From Candidatus Brocadia sp. WS118 (GTDB taxonomy: Bacteria; Planctomycetota; Brocadiia; Brocadiales; Brocadiaceae), in contig PHFX01000016.1 of assembly GCA_007618135.1 (NCBI GenBank), forward strand, positions 1 to 38,282: 38,282 nt of DNA. Direction: 5' to 3'. The translations under genes were made by a program, and so were the position numbers. A model generated the notes under the pieces. That model did not search any database. It was given only the letters and a program-made list of their open reading frames with translations, and was not told where the DNA came from. Positions 18,681 through 26,641 of the stretch are shown here, in pieces (within the stretch, counting starts at the first letter, position 1; each line of letters begins with the position of its first letter).

Positions 18681-19706
18681 ATGCGCGTAGCAAGGTATTA
18701 CAACAACAGTGATGTCAGGATCGAAGAGATGCAAACCCCGCAAATTGGTTCGGGCGAATTGCTGGTGAAGGTGTGGGCAAGCGGTATCTGTGGAAGCGAT
18801 GTCATGGAATGGTATCGCATCAAAAAGGCCCCCTTGGTATTAGGACACGAAATTGCCGGGGAGATCGTTGCGGCGGGTGAAGGTGTTATGCGTTTCAGGG
18901 TAGGAGACCGGGTAACGGTCGCCCATCATGTCCCCTGCAATACTTGCCACTATTGCCTGAACGGGCATTACTCGGTGTGCGACACCTTACGGACAACCAA
19001 TTTTTATCCCGGTGGATTTTCTGAATACCTTCGTATCCCCCAGATCAACGTTGATCGTGGCACCTTTATCCTCCCTGACGAAGTCTCTTTTGAAGAAGGC
19101 ACCTTTGCAGAGCCTCTGGCCTGCACCCTCCTTGGGCAAAAGAAGGCAAATTTCCGTCCGGGACAGAGCCTGCTCGTCATCGGCAGCGGCATATCCGGAT
19201 TACTTCATATCCAGCTTGCACGCGCGTTAGGAGCAGGAAGAATCTTTGCCGTTGACATTACTGAATATCGCCTGAAAATGGCCAGACACGTGGGAGCGGA
19301 TATAGCAATCAATGCAAAAGAAGACGTCCCCGCCTGCATACGGAAGTCCAACAACGGACGCCTGGCAGACCTCGTCATTGTCTGCACGGGGGCTCCTCCA
19401 GCCATTCAACAGGCATTCAACTCTGTGGACCGTGGCGGATCGATCCTCTTTTTTGCCCCGACGGAACCTGCTGCAACAACGCCTATGAATCTCTGGGACC
19501 TCTGGCGCAATTGCAACTCTATTATCATGTCGTATGCCGGTCCCCCGGATGACACGGCAATATCCATCGAATTGATCCGTACCGGTAGGGTACGGGTGCG
19601 CGATTTGATCACCCATCGATTACCACTTGCTGAAACGGCCCTGGGTTTCAAACTCGTAGCCGAGGCAAAGGATTCCATCAAGGTCATTATTGAACCCAAT
19701 AAATAA
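18681..19706 (+). CDS. Zinc-dependent medium-chain alcohol/polyol dehydrogenase
   Basis: This NAD(P)-dependent dehydrogenase of the sorbitol/threonine dehydrogenase type has 341 residues. Catalytic zinc ligands are Cys37 (GICGSD), His56-Glu57 (GHE) and Glu144 (EPLAC). The structural zinc site has four cysteines (86, 89, 92, 100). The Rossmann motif VIGSGISG is at about 166-173. I chose ATG 18681 because GGGG lies 9 nt upstream and the family begins with this MRVARYY-type strand. The longer frame from 18564 reads through A/T-rich repeat-like intergenic DNA. It follows the LsrF-like gene by 144 nt on the same strand, so the two may act in one carbohydrate pathway; the substrate is unknown. Confidence 0.9.
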   Translation: MRVARYYNNSDVRIEEMQTPQIGSGELLVKVWASGICGSDVMEWYRIKKAPLVLGHEIAGEIVAAGEGVMRFRVGDRVTVAHHVPCNTCHYCLNGHYSVCDTLRTTNFYPGGFSEYLRIPQINVDRGTFILPDEVSFEEGTFAEPLACTLLGQKKANFRPGQSLLVIGSGISGLLHIQLARALGAGRIFAVDITEYRLKMARHVGADIAINAKEDVPACIRKSNNGRLADLVIVCTGAPPAIQQAFNSVDRGGSILFFAPTEPAATTPMNLWDLWRNCNSIIMSYAGPPDDTAISIELIRTGRVRVRDLITHRLPLAETALGFKLVAEAKDSIKVIIEPNK

Positions 19707-19728
19707 CGAACGTGGGGAACGCCCCTGG

Positions 19729-19755
19729 TTGACAACGTTCAGGACGTCGTTCAGT
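19729..19755. repeat. Inverse copy of the dispersed GAACGAYGTCCTGAACGTT repeat
   Basis: The reverse complement here reads TACTGAACGACGTCCTGAACGTT-like sequence. It matches the pair at 90-135 with one T/C difference and shares the flanking TTTACT. It sits about 70 nt before a transposase fragment, so it may derive from an insertion-sequence end. Confidence 0.6.
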
Positions 19756-19800
19756 AAACGATCTTTGAAAATCGAATAGCCACAGCAAGCTTTATAATGG

Positions 19801-19824
19801 ACACCTAATTTCTTTAGGAGGTGT
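19801..19824 (+). promoter_or_regulatory. Hairpin covering the transposase ribosome-binding site
   Basis: ACACCT (19801-19806) is complementary to AGGTGT (19819-19824), which contains the AGGAGG site of the following ATG. This could limit translation from read-through transcripts, as is known for transposase genes. A TATAAT lies just upstream at 19793-19798. Confidence 0.4.
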
Positions 19825-20058
19825 TCATGGTAAAGAAGATTCAGAAAGAACGGGCAAATGCAGTGCAAAGATATCTCGCCGGGGAAGCTTCTGAGAGTAT
19901 CTGTGCCTCACTGGCACATCTGTTTCGACCCTGTCAAGAGGTATCAACCTGGCAATCAGTTTTCCTCTGTCGGTAACAAGCAATTCCTCTCCAGCCTTTA
20001 CTTTGACAAGATATTCACTGATAGATGCCTTTAATTCAGAAACAGCCGCAGTTTTCAA
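19825..20058 (-). pseudogene. Phd/YefM-family antitoxin, 3' end cut off by IS remnant
   Basis: The first ~45 residues match Phd/YefM antitoxins: MKTAAVSELKASISEYL, then VKAGEELLVTDRGKLIARLIPL. These antitoxins bind their own promoter and neutralise a toxin (often a PIN or RelE protein) encoded just downstream. Here the frame after about residue 45 is the antisense of a transposase fragment (junction near 19920). The toxin-binding C-terminus and the toxin gene are therefore gone; the next gene is on the other strand. The start codon is TTG (20056-20058) with GAGG 8 nt upstream. The DNA-binding domain may still be made. Confidence 0.8.
19827..19976 (+). pseudogene. Transposase fragment: N-terminal helix-turn-helix only
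   Basis: ATG 19827 has a perfect AGGAGG site and begins a typical transposase helix-turn-helix: MVKKIQKERANAVQRYLAGE, then a SESICASL recognition-helix-like stretch. At about codon 31 (near 19920) the similarity stops. The frame runs into the antisense of an antitoxin gene and ends at 19976. Only about 30 native codons survive, so this is a remnant left by insertion and deletion. The exact IS family cannot be named from so little sequence. Confidence 0.6.
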
Positions 20059-20094
20059 AGTATTATCCTCTCGTACCCTGAGAACTATCTTATA

Positions 20095-20128
20095 TGACTA
20101 ATGTAGTCAGTTTTATCGGCTATGTCAA
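20095..20128 (-). promoter_or_regulatory. Antitoxin promoter with overlapping palindromic operator
   Basis: On the minus strand -35 TTGACA (20123-20128), a 17-bp spacer and -10 TACATT (20100-20105) precede the antitoxin. The perfect palindrome TGACTAATGTAGTCA (20095-20109) covers the -10 box, the usual arrangement for autoregulation by Phd/YefM proteins. Confidence 0.7.
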
Positions 20129-20182
20129 CTATGCAAATGAGTTTCTAAAAAGGGTATTTATAAATTTTATCAACGATTTAAT

Positions 20183-20211
20183 TTGAAATATCTCTCATAG
20201 TACGCTAATAT
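20183..20211 (+). promoter_or_regulatory. Candidate promoter of the M20 peptidase gene
   Basis: TTGAAA (20183-20188), a 17-bp spacer and TAATAT (20206-20211) lie about 60 nt upstream of ATG 20270 on the plus strand. The match is moderate (5/6 and 4/6). Confidence 0.45.
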
Positions 20212-20269
20212 TACCGCAATTTTTGCTTTTGCTTTTTGCCATAAATTTCAGATTTTCCGGGTAACCGCT

Positions 20270-21460
20270 ATGAAATACGACACGCCAAATAATCTTCGTG
20301 AATTTGTTGGTAAATACATGCAGGATGAAGAAAAGGAGATCATTGATCTTGCCTGCAAATTAATCAACGCAAAGACCGAGAATCCTCCGGGAGACGAAAT
20401 CATTGCAGTTCGCATTGTGGAGAACTTTTTTCGATCATTGCAGATTCCTTATAAGATTTTTGAAAAGGCAAAGAACAGGGCAAATATCGTTGGATATATC
20501 GGCAAAGGGCCGTCGTCATTGCTGGTTGCGTGTCATTTAGACGTTGTGCCGGCAGGTGACGACTGGAAACGAAATCCCTTTGAGGCATGGACAGACAACG
20601 GACGCATCTACGGGAGAGGTTCCTCGGACAATAAGGGGCAAATGGCTTCGATGATGGCCGTTGCACGGTTTCTCAAGGAAAATGAATCAAAATTGAAAGG
20701 CCAATTTATTTTGGCAGGGGTTGCCGATGAGGAACGGGGTTCCACGCTGGGCTTAGAATATTTACTGAATGAATGTGGCATCAAAGCTGATTACGCTATT
20801 ATTCCCGATGTCGCACATAATATGCAGTTAATCGATGTAACAGAAAAAGGGGCATTGTTTTTAGAAATCACGTCACACGGCAAACAGGCGCACGGCTCCC
20901 GACCGGAAACGGGGATAAATGCGATATGGAATATGATACACGTGCTGGAGCGCATAAAACAATTAAAGTTCCAAAAAACCTCACATCCACTCCACACCCC
21001 GCCTTCTTTAAATCTTGGATCAATCCACAGCGGAACAGCGCCGAATATCGTGCCTGCCCTCTGCAAGACACAACTGGATATCCGGTATTTGCCTGATGAT
21101 TCATCAGATGACATTATCAACAATCTAACAGGCATCATCAAAGAAGTCGAAATCCAGTATAAGGCGAAGTTTGACTTAAGAGTCATTTCCAACCAGCTAC
21201 CTACTGCCGTCCCTATTGATAATCCTTTGGTAGAGTTGATTTCAAGACACACATTAGCCGTCCTGGGAACAAAACCTCAACCAAAAGGCATGTCCGGTGC
21301 GACGGTAACAAAGCAACTTATCCAAAAGGGTATTATAGCCGTTGGGTTTGGCCCGGGTGATGATACAGAGGCTCATGCAACAAACGAATCGATCAGCATT
21401 AAGGAATTGGTTGATTTTGCCCAAATTATGGCCTTGATTGCCCTTGATATATTATCGTAA
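20270..21460 (+). CDS. M20-family metallopeptidase (ArgE/DapE-like deacylase)
   Basis: This is a cytosolic dinuclear zinc hydrolase of the ArgE/DapE/CPG2 group, which removes acyl groups from amino acids or cleaves dipeptides. In 396 residues, metal ligands are His89 in CHLDVVP (with Asp91), Asp120 in GRGSSDNKG, and Glu155 next to the catalytic Glu154 in ADEERGS. A late His lies in EAHATNE. The dimerisation lid (about 190-300) contains the HGSRPETG-like segment. The ribosome-binding site is weak. Succinyl-diaminopimelate or acetylornithine are possible substrates, but motifs cannot separate them and no biosynthetic neighbour helps. Confidence 0.88.
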   Translation: MKYDTPNNLREFVGKYMQDEEKEIIDLACKLINAKTENPPGDEIIAVRIVENFFRSLQIPYKIFEKAKNRANIVGYIGKGPSSLLVACHLDVVPAGDDWKRNPFEAWTDNGRIYGRGSSDNKGQMASMMAVARFLKENESKLKGQFILAGVADEERGSTLGLEYLLNECGIKADYAIIPDVAHNMQLIDVTEKGALFLEITSHGKQAHGSRPETGINAIWNMIHVLERIKQLKFQKTSHPLHTPPSLNLGSIHSGTAPNIVPALCKTQLDIRYLPDDSSDDIINNLTGIIKEVEIQYKAKFDLRVISNQLPTAVPIDNPLVELISRHTLAVLGTKPQPKGMSGATVTKQLIQKGIIAVGFGPGDDTEAHATNESISIKELVDFAQIMALIALDILS

Positions 21461-21521
21461 CTACTTTAATTTTATGAAATATTCACGCCAACCAATCGGT
21501 ACAATAAGGCATGGAAATTTA

Positions 21522-21637
21522 TCACCCTCTCCTTATCTCTCCCATCTGTCTGCGTGCAGACACGCGCAGGCAGATCGTGGGAGGGGAATAATGCGGGAAG
21601 TTCCCTCTCCCCTTGCGGGAGAGGTTAGGGTGAGGGG
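21522..21637. repeat. Nested palindromic repeat (CACCCTCTCC... type)
   Basis: Outer arms TCACCCTCTCC...CTCTCCC and GGGAGAGGTTAGGGTGAGG are inverted copies. A second palindrome inside (ATCTGTCTGCG ... CGCAGGCAGAT, about 21544-21575) would extend the fold. It lies between the M20 and GT2 genes and ends 9 nt before the GT2 start codon, where its GAGGGG arm may serve as the ribosome-binding site. Confidence 0.75.
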
Positions 21638-21646
21638 TATTTTCAA

Positions 21647-22396
21647 ATGAAAACATACGTAATGATCCCCACGTATAACGAACGGGAAAACATAGAAAAT
21701 TTAATCCGGGAAATTTTGAATCTGAAAGTTCCAGACATCCATATTGTCGTTGTGGATGACAACTCACCCGATGGTACCTCTGAGGCAGTAAAAAGTGCAT
21801 CAAAAGCACACCCGGAAGTCGAACTACTCCTCAGAACAACAGAACGAGGACGGGGTTCCGCCGGTATCGCCGGTTTCAAATATGCCCTTGATCACGGAGC
21901 AGACTTCGTAATCGAAATGGATGCAGATTTCTCTCATCACCCCAAATATATCCCCCCCATGTTGGAGACAATCCAAAACGCCGACATGGTCATTGGTTCC
22001 CGTTTTATAAGCGGGGGCAAAGACGTCAACAGGGGTATAATACGCAAGGTAATTACAATCCTGGCGGGTATCTATGTAAGAGTCCTGTTAGGATTAAAGA
22101 TCAAAGATGTTTCTTCGGGTTACCGTTGCTTCAAACGGAAGGTATTGGAGGCAATTGAGCTGGACTCCATGATTTCGACCGGTCCGTCCATTGTATCTGA
22201 GGTATTCTATCGTGCACACCTGAAGGGATTTTCGAGCAAAGAAATCCCTATTAAATTTGAAGACCGGACACATGGCAAAACGAAGCTGAATTATAAAATC
22301 CTCATAAAAACCCTGCTCATGGTCTTGAAATTCAAACGATTGAATAAAAGGGGATTGTTGTTTAAACCATCCATAGGAAACCAACCCGAAGGTTAA
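21647..22396 (+). CDS. Polyprenol-phosphate mannosyltransferase-like GT2 glycosyltransferase
   Basis: It probably transfers a hexose (mannose in the DPM1 family) from a nucleotide sugar to polyprenyl phosphate on the cytoplasmic membrane face. The 249-residue protein has the GT2 start VMIPTYNERENI, Asp37-Asp38 in VVVDDNSPDG, and the metal-binding DxD as Asp92/Asp94 in EMDADFSHHP. GSRFISGG and a DVSSGYRCF segment typical of DPM synthases follow. There is no C-terminal membrane domain, as in the soluble DPM1 class. The predicted ribosome-binding site comes from the adjacent palindromic repeat. Confidence 0.88.
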   Translation: MKTYVMIPTYNERENIENLIREILNLKVPDIHIVVVDDNSPDGTSEAVKSASKAHPEVELLLRTTERGRGSAGIAGFKYALDHGADFVIEMDADFSHHPKYIPPMLETIQNADMVIGSRFISGGKDVNRGIIRKVITILAGIYVRVLLGLKIKDVSSGYRCFKRKVLEAIELDSMISTGPSIVSEVFYRAHLKGFSSKEIPIKFEDRTHGKTKLNYKILIKTLLMVLKFKRLNKRGLLFKPSIGNQPEG

Positions 22397-22600
22397 ACAT
22401 ACGTATAAAAAATTATTTTTGTGAGGGCATGTTGAATGGCATCGAATATTCACTTCGTACTGAATGATAAGGAAGCATGCACTTCAGAGGTTAGAGGATA
22501 TCGCGGAAATGTGGAAAATTTCCGTGCCTGTCCTTGCTCCTCACTTATTTCATCCATCCCCTGTGTTCAGTATAAATGTGGGGAAAGATGAGTCTGGAAA

Positions 22601-22651
22601 GAGGGGATTAAGGGGTGTGTACACTGCCATAACACCTCCCCCGTCCCTTAT
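22601..22651. repeat. Half copies of the ACACACCCC/GGGGTGTGT palindrome family
   Basis: GAGGGGATTAAGGGGTGTGT (22601-22620) is one arm. AACACCTCCCCCGTCCCTTA (22631-22650) is a degenerate opposite arm in inverted order. It is related to the full elements at 34538-34610 and 36394-36489. Confidence 0.6.
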
Positions 22652-22730
22652 AGTAGGCCGGGAGCCCTCGTCTGGCATTGTAATGACAATGTGGGGACGG
22701 TAACATTTTAGCCGTTTGAAAGATATTATT

Positions 22731-22751
22731 TTCAAAAAACTAAATTGATAC
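22731..22751 (+). repeat. Dispersed TCAAAAAACTAAATTG repeat, copy 1
   Basis: The core TCAAAAAACTAAATTG followed by (A/T)TAC occurs here, at 26992-27012 in the same orientation and at 34458-34478 inverted. Copies are 20-21 of 21 identical and all are intergenic. Confidence 0.65.
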
Positions 22752-22828
22752 TGGTGACGCTTGTCCTGCCACTGAGAGGAGCTTAAAAGCTGCTGCCACT
22801 GTCAGTCTAACTTAAAACATCTGGATAC

Positions 22829-25654
22829 TCAGGAAAAGTATGGTTTTAGGTATCTTCCCGTGTAACTCGTTTCTATGCGTGATATCTCTTCAGGTGTACC
22901 AAAACCGACGACATATCCCCCCGCGCTGCCAGCTTCCGGACCTAGATCGATGATATAATCGGCTGATTTAATGACGTCGAGATTATGCTCTACTACGATG
23001 AGGGAATGTCCGGCCTGAATCAATCCCTGAAAACAGATGAGCAGTTTTTGAACGTCATCCATATGTAATCCGATCGTTGGCTCATCGAAGATAAAAAGCA
23101 TTGCATCAGGATTTTCCTGGGCGATATAGGTGGCAATCTTTAGCCGTTGTGCCTCTCCGCCTGACAAGGTCGTGGCTGGCTGTCCCAACCTCAAATAGCC
23201 TAATCCGGTATCCTGAAGAAATTTCAGTCCTTTCGTGATACGGGGAGAATCATAGAAGAAAACGAAGGCCTCGTTTATTGTCATTTCGAGGACATCGTGG
23301 ATATTTTTATTTTTGTATTTTGCATCGAGTACCTTTTTTGTAAATCGTTTCCCGTCACATTTGTCGCACGTAACATAGATATCTGCAAGAAACTGCATGT
23401 CAACTCTGATGGAACCAGCACCTTCGCACTGCTCGCATCTGCCGCCTGCTACGTTAAATGAAAAGGAACCGCTATTCAAATTTCGTATTCTTGCATCCCG
23501 CGTCGATGCAAAGAGTTTCCGGATTTCATCAAATATTTTTACATACGTAATGGGGTTGGAACGAGGGGTGCGCCCTATGGGTGATTGGTCGACAAGGACA
23601 ACATCGCGAATAAACTGTATGCCTTTGATGTTTTCATGCTTTCCCACGAACCCCGTATATCCTTCCCGCTTTTTTTTAATTGCTCCATACAGGGTGTCCT
23701 GGACGAGGGTGCTTTTGCCTGACCCGGAAACCCCCGTTACACACACCAACATGTTCAGGGGAAAGGTTACCTCTATGTCCTTCAAGTTGTTTTGTGAGGC
23801 GCCCTTTAAAACGAGAGCCCTGTTGCTGGGCGTTCTCCGGCGGGAAGGTGTTTTAATTGCCTTATTACCTTTTAAATACTGCCCCGTGAGCGACCCATTT
23901 CGGGCGGATAAATCCTTAAATGAACCCTGATAAACAACCACGCCGCCATTTTCGCCGGCGCCCGGCCCTAAATCAATGATCTCATCAGCTTTCCTGATAA
24001 TCTCCCGGTCATGTTCCACAACAACGACCGTATTTCCGATATCCCGTAATCGCTCAAGGATCTGGATTAACCGGTCGGTATCCCTTGGATGGAGACCAAT
24101 ACTTGGTTCATCCAGGATATAAAGGGTATTTACCAGGGAAGAACCGAGAGAGGTTGTAAGATTGACCCTTTGGGCTTCTCCGCCGGAAAGCGTGCGAGTC
24201 ATACGGTCCAGGGTAAGATATTCCAGTCCCACTTTTATCATGTAATCCAGCCGTTTTTCTATTTCCTGTAACAACACATGGGCAATATTCTTTTCATATT
24301 CCGTAAGCTGAAGACTTACGAAGAACTGGTATGCCTCATCGATCGTCATAGCGCAAATATCCGCAATGTTTTTTTGGTTAATGGTAACGTTCAGCGCCTG
24401 ATGCTGTAAGCGCTTTCCGTTGCAAACGGGACACAAGGTATATCCCCGGTATTTACTTAAAAATACGCGGACATGCATTTTATATTTTCGCTGTTCTAAC
24501 CAGGCAAAAAAATCTCGAATGCCGCAGAAATCTTCTGTTCCTTCCCAAATCAAATTTGCCTGTTCTTTCGTTAACTTGCGGACGGGAACATCCAGAGGGA
24601 TATGATATCCGGAAGCTGCCTTTTCCAGCGACTCATACAGGGACCGGTACGTGGGCGTATTCCAGGGGGCTACGGCTCCCCCCTTCAGCGTCTTTTCCTT
24701 ATCAGGTATGACACTCTCCATGTCAATCTCAATCGTATATCCAAAGCCCTGGCATTTAGGGCAGGCGCCGATGGGATTGTTAAATGAGAATAAAACGGGG
24801 ACAGGCTCTGGATATTCAAGAGCGCAATAACTGCACAAGAATTGCTTGCTGTATTTGAGTTCAATCCATGGAGAGCCCTGAATAGTCAACGGGTTCCCTT
24901 GGGCATGCATACCGGAATGTACGGAAGAATTCTGGAGATTAAGGAAAACACTTACATGGCCGGAGCCGAAACGATATGCAGTTTCCAGTGCATCGGTAAG
25001 GCGTTCCTTAATCACGTCTTTGACGGTTAGCCGGTCGATGATTCCATAAACAGATGTTGCTTTTCGGATATCCCAGTCATGTGTCGCGGCAGTTATATCA
25101 ACGATGGTATTATCCGCAAGAACCCTTACCAGGCCGCGCTCTTTGAGGAGATCCACCTGCGACTGTCCCGATACCTTCTGGCTAACGGTAATCGGAAAAG
25201 CAACCAGAAACCGTGTGCCTTCCGGCAATGACAGCACGGTATCAACAATATGGGAAACACTGTCGATCTGAACGTGCCGTTTGCAGTTGGCGCAATGGGT
25301 CTTGCCAATCCGTGCAAACAAAAGTCTCAGGTAGTCGTTGATTTCGGTGGCAGTACCAACGGTTGAACGCCGGTTTTTAACGGGGTTTTTCTGCTGGATG
25401 GCTATTGCCGGAGGAATCCCCTCAATGTGGTCTATATCGGGCTTATCCATCCTCTCCAGGAATTGACGCGCATAGGCTGAAAATGATTCTACATACCGCC
25501 TTTGCCCTTCTGCAAAGAGGGTGTCGAACGCAAGGCTGGACTTGCCGGAACCACTGACACCCGTAATTACCACAAACTTTTTATGGGGTATTTCAAGATT
25601 AATATTTTTTAAATTATTTACCCGTATGCCACGGGCAATAATGGATTTTTTCAT
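22829..25654 (-). CDS. uvrA: Excinuclease ABC subunit A
   Basis: This is the DNA-damage recognition ATPase of nucleotide excision repair. It has 941 residues, full length. There are two ABC modules: Walker A GVSGSGKSSL at about 32-41 and GVSGSGKSTL at about 636-645. Each module has an LSGGEAQR signature and a LDEPSIGLH or FDEPTIGLH Walker B. Zinc-binding CxxC pairs lie at about 271-300 (CSYC ... CPKC) and 738-765 (CEQC ... CDKC), plus an N-terminal CANC. The start at ATG 25654 has the canonical MKKSIIARGIRVNNLKN beginning. There is no Shine-Dalgarno sequence; the leader is a pyrimidine tract made of CTCTC-type heptamer repeats. No clear SOS box was found. Confidence 0.97.
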   Translation of the reverse strand: MKKSIIARGIRVNNLKNINLEIPHKKFVVITGVSGSGKSSLAFDTLFAEGQRRYVESFSAYARQFLERMDKPDIDHIEGIPPAIAIQQKNPVKNRRSTVGTATEINDYLRLLFARIGKTHCANCKRHVQIDSVSHIVDTVLSLPEGTRFLVAFPITVSQKVSGQSQVDLLKERGLVRVLADNTIVDITAATHDWDIRKATSVYGIIDRLTVKDVIKERLTDALETAYRFGSGHVSVFLNLQNSSVHSGMHAQGNPLTIQGSPWIELKYSKQFLCSYCALEYPEPVPVLFSFNNPIGACPKCQGFGYTIEIDMESVIPDKEKTLKGGAVAPWNTPTYRSLYESLEKAASGYHIPLDVPVRKLTKEQANLIWEGTEDFCGIRDFFAWLEQRKYKMHVRVFLSKYRGYTLCPVCNGKRLQHQALNVTINQKNIADICAMTIDEAYQFFVSLQLTEYEKNIAHVLLQEIEKRLDYMIKVGLEYLTLDRMTRTLSGGEAQRVNLTTSLGSSLVNTLYILDEPSIGLHPRDTDRLIQILERLRDIGNTVVVVEHDREIIRKADEIIDLGPGAGENGGVVVYQGSFKDLSARNGSLTGQYLKGNKAIKTPSRRRTPSNRALVLKGASQNNLKDIEVTFPLNMLVCVTGVSGSGKSTLVQDTLYGAIKKKREGYTGFVGKHENIKGIQFIRDVVLVDQSPIGRTPRSNPITYVKIFDEIRKLFASTRDARIRNLNSGSFSFNVAGGRCEQCEGAGSIRVDMQFLADIYVTCDKCDGKRFTKKVLDAKYKNKNIHDVLEMTINEAFVFFYDSPRITKGLKFLQDTGLGYLRLGQPATTLSGGEAQRLKIATYIAQENPDAMLFIFDEPTIGLHMDDVQKLLICFQGLIQAGHSLIVVEHNLDVIKSADYIIDLGPEAGSAGGYVVGFGTPEEISRIETSYTGRYLKPYFS

Positions 25655-26065
25655 AGGTGGAAAAAGAGAGACGAGAGACGGGAGAAAAGGGGAGAGAAAA
25701 CAAAATCTGTTTCCTATCGCTTCAGGAGCTAAAACCGCTGTTAATTTCCCTTTACTCTTTATCTCTTCGTCTTTAAATTCTTTAAGACGGAAGAAACATT
25801 GTGATAAATTCTAAACATCCAATATAAGATTTTTATGCTATATTCTCAAGATAATTCTAGGGCACCTGATAATTCTGGAACACCGTTTAATTGCAATGAT
25901 ATCGTCAAAAGAAGATATTTGACTTATGATTACAAAAAAGCATTGAGGGCAGGAATGTAAGTATATTACAATACGGCTTGGGTGAATTGAGAATTCTTTC
26001 CCGGTATCATAATCACCCTCATAAGGTATGTAGTGCCTGTAGCTGGAACAAAAAGGTCAGGATGC
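25655..26065. other. 411-nt gap between uvrA and the ACR3 remnant, with small repeats
   Basis: Next to uvrA is a purine run with GAGAGAC repeated in 7-nt steps (about 25665-25690). An 18-nt tandem duplication (GATAATTCT-based, 25850-25867 and 25868-25885) follows. A 41-codon frame at 25835-25960 spans that duplication; I do not recognise it and give it little weight. Some of this may be decayed coding DNA from the same locus as the ACR3 remnant. Confidence 0.4.
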
Positions 26066-26501
26066 ATGGACAATATAAAGGCCGAGAGAAAACTCAATGT
26101 TTTTGAAAAATATTTAACATTATGGGTATTTCTTACTCATTACCCTTATTCTTCTCTTTTCATTCAAAGGAGAGATCATTCTCACAAAACCTATCACGAT
26201 CCTCTGGATAGCAATACCATTATTTATTCAGACAAATCTTATTTTCTGGATAACGTATGGTCTTGCAAAAGTATGGGACTTTACCTATGAGGATGCGGCT
26301 CCTTCTGCTATGATAGGTGCGAGCAATCATTTTGAAGTTGCAATTGCCACCTCCACCATGATCTTTGGTCTCGCCTCCGGTTCCTCACTTGCAACGGTGG
26401 TGGGTGTCTTGATAGAAGTACCTACCATGCTGTTTCCGGTTCACCTTTGTAAAAAGACAAAAACCTGGTTTCGTTCGCAAAACCCAAAGGTAATAATTTG
26501 A
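26066..26501 (+). pseudogene. ACR3-type arsenite efflux permease remnant (internal deletion and frameshift)
   Basis: ACR3 exports arsenite across the cytoplasmic membrane. The first piece (ATG 26066, beginning [20 protein letters not shown]) matches the ACR3 N-terminus. A second piece in another frame from about 26130 reads [13 protein letters not shown], a membrane helix, then [20 protein letters not shown] and [13 protein letters not shown], the very conserved ACR3 C-terminus, ending at TGA 26501. Roughly 200 residues between them are missing, including the helices with the essential transport cysteine. The joint shows a deletion plus a frame change, so no working transporter can be made. 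No arsR or arsC is recognisable nearby. Confidence 0.85.
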
Positions 26502-26641
26502 GGAATACATTGGATTGTTTCGCAGAGTTTATACTGAACAAAGCGAATGCGCTTGCGATGACAACTTTTCTTTTGCGTTCACCTTATTTTTCCCAGAAGA
26601 CGCCAGCGTGTCTTTCTTACACAATATCTGACAGTTCCCGG

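Larger units (their letters stand above)
22397..22828. other. 432-nt intergenic stretch made largely of repeat fragments
   Basis: No gene is seen. It contains a hairpin near 22504-22526 (CGGAAAT ... ATTTCCG), half-copies of the ACACACCCC palindrome family (22601-22651), the CAAAAAACTAAATT repeat (22731-22751) and the TTGTCCTGCC repeat (22753-22770). An AGCTTAAAAGCT-type hairpin follows, flanked by two CTGCCACTG words. The genes on both sides end here. Confidence 0.5.

Noticed and set aside
25835-25960. Open frame of 41 codons upstream of the ACR3 remnant
   Set aside because: It spans an 18-nt tandem duplication, has no ribosome-binding site and resembles nothing I know.
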